Positions 1-5,404 of a stretch of 10,730 nt of DNA are shown here, piece by piece. Every line of letters begins with the position of its first letter. The stretch's first letter is position 1. The stretch is from JBEKZQ01 sp049509675 (GTDB lineage Bacteria; Planctomycetota; Planctomycetia; Pirellulales; Thermoguttaceae): contig JBEKZQ010000208.1 of NCBI GenBank assembly GCA_049509675.1, positions 1 to 10,730 on the forward strand. The letters run 5' to 3'. Under the pieces are notes generated by a model. The model was given only the letters and a program-made list of their open reading frames with translations, made no database searches and was not told the origin of the DNA. The position numbers and the translations under genes are program-made.

Positions 1-287
1 ACCTTGGTTACTCCGTAGATGCACATTGCGCCGGGAATCTCCGGAACGAAACTGTCCAGCATGGCATACAGCAACGGCCAGCCGATCACCAACAGCGCCA
101 GAGCAACGGTTGCCACCAGAGTGGCCAGGTGTTGGCTGCGCTCCGCCCGGCTGGCATCCAACTCGCCGCCGCTGCGAGCAGCGATCCGCCGCGCCGCCCA
201 GGCCGCCGTCGCCACCAGCGCACCGGCAAGCGCGAGTCCCAGCGCGCTGAGGAACAACCAGAGAACGCTATACTTGTTGACGATCAT
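1..287 (-). CDS. Membrane protein, partial (C-terminus beyond the left edge)
   Basis: The reading frame opens at an ATG that overlaps the TGA stop of the upstream ABC ATPase (ATGA, 4-bp overlap), with a GGAG ribosome site 8 bases before it, and stays open for 95 codons to the window edge. The visible protein begins MIVNKYSVLWLFLSALG. It has two hydrophobic segments at about residues 8-32 and 55-77, joined by a charged, Arg-rich loop, and then a segment containing IPGAMCIYGVTK with one cysteine. I do not recognise the family. The overlap with the ATPase and the co-directional FtsX-type permease upstream suggest it belongs to the same transporter or assembly system. It could be a further permease-like subunit or an accessory membrane protein carrying a cysteine site outside the membrane. 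The gene's existence is well supported; its function is not. Confidence 0.75.
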   Translation of the reverse strand, partial: MIVNKYSVLWLFLSALGLALAGALVATAAWAARRIAARSGGELDASRAERSQHLATLVATVALALLVIGWPLLYAMLDSFVPEIPGAMCIYGVTK

Positions 288-964
288 TGGCACGGCTCCA
301 ACCGGCCCGCGCTCATGTGAAAGCGCCGCCGGCAAACCTTGAACAACGTGGGATCATGCGTAGTAACCAGAACCGTCTTGCCTTGGGCGACCATGCCGGC
401 AAACGTGGCGAGAATGGTCTCGGCCGACGCGGCGTCCACCTGGGAGGTTGGCTCGTCGGCCAGCACGAGCAGGGGATCATTGATCAAAGCCCGGGCCAGG
501 GCCACCCGCTGTTGCTGTCCGCCGCTGAGCTGTTCCGGGGGGCGATCGGCAACGTCGCCCACTCCCAGCCGGTCGAGCCACTGGGCCGCCGCGCGTTTGC
601 GCTGCCCGAAGGGCATGCCCGTGGGTACTAGCGGCAAGGCCACGTTCTCCCAGGCCGGCAAAGCGGGCAGCAACTTGAAATCCTGAAACAGCAGGCCGAC
701 CTGCGTTCGCCGGAGCAAGGCCAAGGCTGCGTCCGACATCTCGGCCAGCGGGCGGCCGAATAGCTCCACGCGGCCGCTGCTCGGGCGATCCAGCCCCGCC
801 AGCAGACCCAAGAGCGTGGTCTTGCCGGATGCCGACGGGCCGTAGACCACGGCCATCTCGCCCGCAGCTATTTCCAGGTCGACCGCATCGACCGCTTTCA
901 CCGCGTCGCTCCGCGCGGCGGCATAATCGCGCGTGACTCGATGGGTTCGCACTGCGGATGTCAT
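284..964 (-). CDS. ABC transporter ATP-binding protein, LolD/MacB/FtsE type
   Basis: This 226-aa protein is the cytoplasmic ATPase of an ABC transporter of the lipoprotein-release/MacB (type VII) group. It shows Walker A GPSASGKT (residues 42-49), a Q-loop glutamine at 94 (LLFQDFKLLP), the signature LSGGQ (146-150), Walker B LLVLADE (165-171), a D-loop SQVD (174-177) and the switch histidine H203 in TTHDP. Length is normal for the family. The FtsX-type permease upstream is the obvious partner, although a 175-bp repeat element now lies between the two genes. The ATG start lies only 9 bases from the end of that element, and the ribosome site is weak (GCGAG, about 7 bases upstream). Expression may therefore depend on read-through of the element or on a signal inside it. 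The stop overlaps the next gene by 4 bp. The substrate is unknown; in this family these ATPases usually drive mechanotransmission by the permease rather than classical import. Confidence 0.93.
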   Translation of the reverse strand: MTSAVRTHRVTRDYAAARSDAVKAVDAVDLEIAAGEMAVVYGPSASGKTTLLGLLAGLDRPSSGRVELFGRPLAEMSDAALALLRRTQVGLLFQDFKLLPALPAWENVALPLVPTGMPFGQRKRAAAQWLDRLGVGDVADRPPEQLSGGQQQRVALARALINDPLLVLADEPTSQVDAASAETILATFAGMVAQGKTVLVTTHDPTLFKVCRRRFHMSAGRLEPCQ

Positions 965-973
965 GGGTGGACT

Positions 974-1158
974 CGCTAGCCCGGATTATTCATGTAGGGT
1001 GGGTCAAGGTCGCGCAACCCTATGGTGGGTCTCGCAAACCGAGCAACGGTTGTCCCGCGCTGTGTCATAAAGCGGCAAGTTGATAAGCGACCGAAGACCC
1101 ACCAGAACCACGGTTTGCTCGACGCCACCCTACAGTTTATGAATAATCCGGGCTAGCG
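974..1158. repeat. MITE-like inverted-repeat element, copy 1
   Basis: A non-coding element with perfect 20-bp terminal inverted repeats: CGCTAGCCCGGATTATTCAT at 974-993 and its reverse complement at 1139-1158. Inside are further imperfect inverted repeats (GTAGGGTGG near one end against CCACCCTAC near the other, and GGTGGGTCT against AGACCCACC), so the whole unit can fold into one long hairpin. Bases 980-1154 match 3150-3324 in reverse complement without gaps and with 11 mismatches that I counted. The element fills the gap between the FtsX permease and the ATPase: the last Arg codon and the TAG stop of the permease lie in its right repeat. A TA dinucleotide flanks both sides of the GCCCGG...CCGGGC core, which may be a target duplication. 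There is no transposase, so it would be non-autonomous. It could also act as a terminator or mRNA-stability hairpin between the two genes. Confidence 0.8.
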
Positions 1159-2349
1159 GATACACTCGGCCGGCGCTCCGGAGGCCAGCCGCCACGTCGT
1201 ATACAGCCCGCCGGAAAGTGTCATGGCAAGGCACAACAGCAGGGCCAACGCCCGGGGCGTGAAACCGAAACGGGCCGGCCCCGCAAAGGCCGCGATGCTC
1301 TGCATCTCGCCGATGAAGAACTGGGCCACCAGCGCGCCGTTGAAGACCCGTATCCACACGTAACTTGCCAGGCATGCCAGACACGCGGCAATCACCGACA
1401 GCAACACCTGCTCCAGCGTGACCATGAACATGACGTCGGTCGTCTGCCAGCCGACGGCCTTGCAGATGCCGATTTCCCGCCGCCGTTCGGCAAGCCCCAG
1501 CCCGGACGCGATCAACAGGGCGGGAATTCCCACGGCAAAGGCCACGAGGAACAGTACGGTGAATATGCCTTGTTGCTGGCGGAATCCCTTGTCCACGTAG
1601 CCGGCCACGTCGCCGCTCTTGGTCTGGAGGCGGTAGGGGATATTTCCCAAAATACTCAGCGTGTCCTGGCGAACGGCCTGAATGTTCCCCGGCCCGGGCC
1701 GACAGTAGATCAGGAAGTCCGAGGCGTAACCGGACAGCGCGAACAGTTTGCCCGCGTCGTCCAGATTCATGCAGACCAGTTGCGCGCTCCAAATCGTGGC
1801 CTGGCGGGGAAAGATGGCGGCAACGCGGAAAGGCAGCGTCACGTCGGCGACTTGCAGACTCAGCTCCTGTCCCCGTTGCAAGCCAAAATGAGCAGCCAGC
1901 GCCGCTCCGATCATGACTTCGCCGCTGCGTAGCTCGGCCGGCGAAGCGTCCTTCGGCGCCCAGGGGGCCAGGTCCAGGCGGCCCGGCTCCAATCCCAGGA
2001 TGACGACCAGTTCCGGATCGGCACTGTCCATGCCCGGGAGGAGAACCGACGCATTGGCCCGGCCGACGATTCGCGGGGCCACGGCCGTAATGTGCGGACT
2101 GCTGCGAAAGTCGCGCAGATAGCGCAGCGGCACCGGGCCATTGCGGCCGAACTGGTCCATGGTGAGATACAGATCCGGTCCTTCCTGCACGGATATTGCC
2201 GCCTCGGCCCGAACGCCTTCCGAAATGGCGATCCCCGTCACATAGGGTCCGCAGATCGCCGCCAGGCAGACCACGACCACGATGGAGCGCAACCGGTAGC
2301 GCGCGAGGTTGGCGGCCGCGGCGAGAAGAAGGTTGAGATAAACGTTCAC
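1153..2349 (-). CDS. FtsX/MacB-like ABC transporter permease
   Basis: A 398-aa inner-membrane permease. One transmembrane segment (about 20-42) is followed by a large extracytoplasmic domain (about 45-255) of the MacB periplasmic-core type. A C-terminal FtsX domain follows, with three membrane segments at about 262-286, 307-335 and 365-388. After the second segment comes the typical cytoplasmic motif ERRREIGICKAVGW (288-301). I chose the GTG at 2349 because it overlaps the TGA stop of the upstream small gene (GTGA, 4 bp) and has GGAG 5 bases upstream. The frame is open to 2640, but that stretch reads as Arg/Ala-rich shadow of the small gene. It should work as a homodimer with the downstream ATPase. 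The TAG stop and the last Arg codon fall inside repeat copy 1, so the original C-terminus may have been altered by insertion. The substrate is unknown. Confidence 0.9.
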   Translation of the reverse strand: MNVYLNLLLAAAANLARYRLRSIVVVVCLAAICGPYVTGIAISEGVRAEAAISVQEGPDLYLTMDQFGRNGPVPLRYLRDFRSSPHITAVAPRIVGRANASVLLPGMDSADPELVVILGLEPGRLDLAPWAPKDASPAELRSGEVMIGAALAAHFGLQRGQELSLQVADVTLPFRVAAIFPRQATIWSAQLVCMNLDDAGKLFALSGYASDFLIYCRPGPGNIQAVRQDTLSILGNIPYRLQTKSGDVAGYVDKGFRQQQGIFTVLFLVAFAVGIPALLIASGLGLAERRREIGICKAVGWQTTDVMFMVTLEQVLLSVIAACLACLASYVWIRVFNGALVAQFFIGEMQSIAAFAGPARFGFTPRALALLLCLAMTLSGGLYTTWRLASGAPAECIR

Positions 2350-2630
2350 TGGGGCTCCACGAAAGAGGACACCGTGCCGGTGTGTTCCGGGCAGTAGCAA
2401 TACCCGCCCGGCACCGGCTGCTCGGCGCACGTGCAGTGCTCGATGCGGCGGTCGAAGTTCACGAAGCACCAGCGCGGCCGGACCGTGGCGCCCAGGCCGA
2501 GCCCGCCGGCCATGCGTTGGAACTGCCGGGCCGTCTCGGGCTCGCCGCCGAAGCGGCAAGCCGAATCCAGCCCCAACACGGTAAGCGTTGCAAGCAGGAG
2601 CCCGGCCGTCAGAATCAGCACCTTCTTCAC
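2346..2630 (-). CDS. Small exported cysteine-rich protein, unknown function
   Basis: A 94-aa protein starting at GTG 2630, 6 bases after the stop of the cytochrome c gene. The N-terminus (MKKVLILTAGLLLATLTVLG) looks like a signal peptide or a membrane anchor. C25 follows it in LDSAC, which is not a canonical lipobox. The rest has five more cysteines, C55, C66, C68, C78 and C80, arranged as WCFVNF, then CTC and CYC pairs 9 residues apart, plus His65 and His83. Such spacing fits metal binding or disulfides in a periplasmic protein, but I do not recognise a family. The stop overlaps the permease start by 4 bp, so translation is probably coupled to the ABC transporter. It may be a substrate, chaperone or metal-handling partner of that transporter; this is inference. 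The signal peptide and conserved-looking Cys pattern favour this frame over the longer frame that overlaps it. Confidence 0.75.
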   Translation of the reverse strand: MKKVLILTAGLLLATLTVLGLDSACRFGGEPETARQFQRMAGGLGLGATVRPRWCFVNFDRRIEHCTCAEQPVPGGYCYCPEHTGTVSSFVEPQ

Positions 2631-2636
2631 TCTTCT

Positions 2637-3125
2637 TCACTCCCGTTCGACCCTTGCCTCAATACTCTTGGCCGGCGCGGCGAAGGCGCGAATGAAGACC
2701 ATGACGTCGCGCAGTTGCCTTTCCGTTAGGGTGTGTCCCCAGGCGGGCATCAAGACCGATTTCCCGTTGGCGGTTCCGCCTTGGGCAACCGCATCGTAGA
2801 TCCGGTCGCCGCGCGTATTCCGCCAGAACTTCGCGTCGCTGAAATTTCGCGGGCGCGGGTCGAGGTGGCTGGAGTTGAAGCCGTCGCCCTTGCCGCCCTC
2901 GCCATGGCATATCTGGCAATAGTGCCGATAGACCTTTTCGCCCCGGGCGCGGGCGTCGGCCAACGGGTCGGCCGGCTCGCGCGAGATCGCCAGGGCCTCG
3001 ATCCGCGACGGGTAGACCTGTTCATCATGGCCTTGACGAGCGCGAATCCAGCCCATCGCCAGAAAGGCGGCCACGTAGGCGGCCGGAATCAAGCCCACCA
3101 GGGCAATCGCAAGCCAGCGGCGCAT
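2637..3125 (-). CDS. Membrane-anchored monohaem class I cytochrome c
   Basis: A small electron carrier, 162 aa from the ATG at 3125. A second in-frame ATG at 3137 would add four residues (MRRV). I prefer 3125 because GAGG lies 6 bases upstream, while 3137 has only a weak AAGAA. Numbering from the longer form, a hydrophobic anchor or uncleaved signal (about 8-30) is followed by the single haem motif CQICH (C74, C77, H78). The probable axial methionine is M130 in VLMPAWGHTLTE, with the usual C-terminal helix (RDVMVFIRAF). This is the cytochrome_CBB3/class I fold and it should face the periplasm. Its nearest upstream gene is the octaheme cytochrome c, from which it is separated by repeat copy 2. 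It probably accepts electrons from that bc-type complex or feeds a terminal reductase encoded nearby. The fold assignment is firm and the partner is inferred. Confidence 0.9.
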   Translation of the reverse strand: MRRWLAIALVGLIPAAYVAAFLAMGWIRARQGHDEQVYPSRIEALAISREPADPLADARARGEKVYRHYCQICHGEGGKGDGFNSSHLDPRPRNFSDAKFWRNTRGDRIYDAVAQGGTANGKSVLMPAWGHTLTERQLRDVMVFIRAFAAPAKSIEARVERE

Positions 3126-3131
3126 CACTCG

Positions 3132-3135
3132 CCTC
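3132..3135 (-). promoter_or_regulatory. Ribosome binding site deciding the cytochrome c start
   Basis: GAGG on the minus strand lies 6 bases before the ATG at 3125, a normal Shine-Dalgarno distance. The upstream in-frame ATG at 3137 lacks a comparable site, so this favours the shorter protein. Confidence 0.4.
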
Positions 3136-3149
3136 ATTTCTTAGAAATC

Positions 3150-3324
3150 AGCCCGGCTTATTCATAAACCGTAGGGTGGCGTCGAGCAAACCGTGGTTCT
3201 GGTGGGTCTTCGGTCGCTTATCAACTTACCGCTTTCTGACACAGCGCTGCGCAACGGTTGCTCGGTTTGCGAGACCCACCATAGGCTTGCGCGACCTCGA
3301 CCCACCCTACATGACTAATCCGGG
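3150..3324. repeat. MITE-like inverted-repeat element, copy 2 (inverted)
   Basis: The reverse complement of this 175-bp stretch matches 980-1154 without gaps and with 11 differences by eye (about 94%). Its own terminal repeats are imperfect: CCCGGCTTATTCAT at 3152-3165 against ATGACTAATCCGGG at 3311-3324, two mismatches. It therefore looks more diverged at its ends than copy 1, whose 20-bp ends are perfect. It lies between the octaheme cytochrome c and the monohaem cytochrome c and supplies the last codons and the TAG stop of the former. The internal GTAGGGTGG/CCACCCTAC and GGTGGGTCT/AGACCCACC pairs are kept, so the long hairpin fold is kept too. No target duplication is clear here. Confidence 0.8.
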
Positions 3325-5393
3325 TTATTTGCCGACTTTTCCGCTTGTTTTTTTCCCAAGTCCCCGTGGAAATCGGGGTTCTTCAAACTGATCACGTACT
3401 TGGTCAGATCTAGGGCCTCCTGATCGCTGAGCCCCAGGTTCGGCTCCAGGGTGTCGGGCACCAGGGCGCGGGGATTCTTCAGCCACTGGAAAACCCACTC
3501 GGGCCGCAGTTTATCGCCGACCCAGGTGCCCTGCGGGAACTCCGGCACCTGCGTGGTGAAACTGGGGCCGACGTCGCCGCCCTTACCATGCACTTGATGG
3601 CAGGCGATGCAGCCCTTGGCGTCGAACAGGGCCTTGCCCCGCGCAGCGTCCGCAGCGCCCTGGCCTTGTTTCCAGCCCGCGCCGATCTGCCGGTCGGCAA
3701 ACGCGGCCGACATGTACTCGGACATGAAGCGGGCCTGCTCATCGGGGAAATTGAACAGCGGCATGGCGATGGTGATGGTGCGCCGCATCGAGTAGGGATT
3801 CTTGAGAAAACCATACAACCACTCGCGCGTCACCTTGCTGCCTTCCCAGGTGATGTCGCAGGCCTGCGGATCGCCCGAGCCGCGGATACTGTGGCAGGAA
3901 AGGCAACGGTAACGTTGCGCCAATCCGCCAAAATCGTCCTGGGGATCGAAGATCGGCTTGCGTTTCGCGGGGACCTCGTAGGTCGCCAGGGAGACCCGCT
4001 CGGCGCTTTGGCTCATCAGCGCGATGGTGAGCGCCTCGGCATCGGGGTCGTTGAGCTGGAAGTCGGGCATTTTCAGCGGATTCAGCGCCCCTGCCTGGTT
4101 CAAGACCTGGGGCGTCTTGAGTTTCGCGTAGAGGAAGTCGGGCACGGTCCGCCGCACCTCGGCCGCGCCGAAATCGAGGTCGTGGACCGCCTTGCTGCCT
4201 TCATAGGTGAGGTCCGGGCCCGTCGGCTGGCTCTTCTGCTCCGTCAGGTCATGACAACCCGAACAAGCCAGTTCCGCGTACAGGTTCTTGCCTTGTTCGA
4301 CCAGCGCGGGTTCATCCGGGGATGTCGCGGGCTGCTTCTTCTCCGCGTCCTGCTCATAATCGACCCACTCCTCGACGGCGTACTGGGTCAGGTCGGTCAC
4401 CTCTTTCTCGCTCAAGTAGAAGCGGGGCATCTTGGTGTGCGGATAAAAGGCGTGCGGATCCCGCAAGAAGGCCGCCAACCACCGCTTGTTGACCTTGCTT
4501 CCCACCTTGCGCAGGTCCGGACCAATGGTCCCGCCGACGGGATTTCCCCGCGTGTCCTCGCGCGTCACATGGCAGGTGATGCACTGCAAGCGGCGGAAGA
4601 TCACCGCCCCCGCGTCGTGGTCTCCTTTGGGCTCGGGCGCTCGGTCAATCGTCTTGTCATCTTTGAACGTCACCAGGTAGGCCGCCAGTGCGTCGGCCGC
4701 CTTGGGCCGCAGGTGGAATTGCGGCATCTGGCCCTTGGGCAAGTAGTTCTTGGGATTGATCAACCATTGGTCGAGCCACTTGCGCGACACCTTGCTGCCC
4801 ACGACAGCCAGGCGCGGGCCGACCTTTTCGTCGTCGCTGCCTTCGCCCGTGCGGTGACAGCCGACGCAGCCCAGGTCGTGCAGCAAGTGCTTGCCCCGGG
4901 TCAAGACCGGCGCATCGGGGATCTCCTCTTCATGGTGGCACTTCGTACACGAGGCTTGCACGAAATGGCCCGCCAGCAGCGTCTTGTCCCAATGGGGCAC
5001 GTTGCCGTGGGCGTCAGCCACGGTCGTTGCCAACCCCTGGCCCTGATGACAGATGGTGCAGCCCACGGATTGGACCGGGTGCGTGGCGAGCAACTTGCCC
5101 GGATGAACCTTGTACGGGTTCTTCACGCCGTCCATGAGTTGGTTCTCCATGCCGAGGTGGCAAATCACGCAGCGATCGGCCACCCCCAACGGCTGATTGT
5201 AGATCTGTGCAAACCTGGCGGGCGTGGCGGCGATCTGCGCCGCCTCGGCCGGGTCCTCGACCTTCGTGGCCAGCAAGTCATAGTATTCCCGCTGATAGCG
5301 GCCCCATGTCGGCGTCAACTCGATCCAATAGTTGAGCACGCACAACACCAGGATGGCCAACGAGGCAAGGCCGAAGTAAACCTTGAATCCCAT
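3315..5393 (-). CDS. Octaheme cytochrome c subunit of a bc-type complex
   Basis: A 692-aa c-type cytochrome with an N-terminal membrane anchor (about 5-22) and eight haem motifs: C75VICH, C112TICH, C149TKCH, C176VGCH, C271ITCH, C377SGCH, C497LSCH and C595IACH. Haems 1-3 form a compact N-terminal module. Haems 4-8 each head a repeated class I cytochrome c domain with a GxxL...GSK...WL..NP...MP.F.L pattern. Probable axial methionines are M223, M322, M442 and M544. The fifth domain reads TLEPNLGLS, with Glu650 where Met is expected. The ATG at 5393 is 11 bases after the cytochrome b stop, with GGCGGTG just upstream; the open frame above it is a shadow of cytochrome b. It should pass electrons from the b/Rieske core to periplasmic acceptors, replacing cytochrome c1 or f. 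Its last residues (NPD) and its stop lie in repeat copy 2, so the native C-terminus may have been slightly longer or different. Confidence 0.93.
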   Translation of the reverse strand: MGFKVYFGLASLAILVLCVLNYWIELTPTWGRYQREYYDLLATKVEDPAEAAQIAATPARFAQIYNQPLGVADRCVICHLGMENQLMDGVKNPYKVHPGKLLATHPVQSVGCTICHQGQGLATTVADAHGNVPHWDKTLLAGHFVQASCTKCHHEEEIPDAPVLTRGKHLLHDLGCVGCHRTGEGSDDEKVGPRLAVVGSKVSRKWLDQWLINPKNYLPKGQMPQFHLRPKAADALAAYLVTFKDDKTIDRAPEPKGDHDAGAVIFRRLQCITCHVTREDTRGNPVGGTIGPDLRKVGSKVNKRWLAAFLRDPHAFYPHTKMPRFYLSEKEVTDLTQYAVEEWVDYEQDAEKKQPATSPDEPALVEQGKNLYAELACSGCHDLTEQKSQPTGPDLTYEGSKAVHDLDFGAAEVRRTVPDFLYAKLKTPQVLNQAGALNPLKMPDFQLNDPDAEALTIALMSQSAERVSLATYEVPAKRKPIFDPQDDFGGLAQRYRCLSCHSIRGSGDPQACDITWEGSKVTREWLYGFLKNPYSMRRTITIAMPLFNFPDEQARFMSEYMSAAFADRQIGAGWKQGQGAADAARGKALFDAKGCIACHQVHGKGGDVGPSFTTQVPEFPQGTWVGDKLRPEWVFQWLKNPRALVPDTLEPNLGLSDQEALDLTKYVISLKNPDFHGDLGKKQAEKSANNPD

Positions 5394-5404
5394 GTCACCG
5401 CCTG

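Noticed and set aside
974..1158. Repeat element considered as a simple rho-independent terminator
   Set aside because: It has no T-tract, and a near-identical inverted copy exists 2 kb away with conserved ends. A mobile repeat is the better explanation, though it may still act as a terminator.
2350..2640. N-terminal extension of the permease frame giving a 495-aa protein
   Set aside because: The extra 97 residues are Arg/Ala/Gly-rich with no features and overlap the frame with a signal peptide and ordered cysteines. GTG at 2349 with GGAG upstream is the better start.
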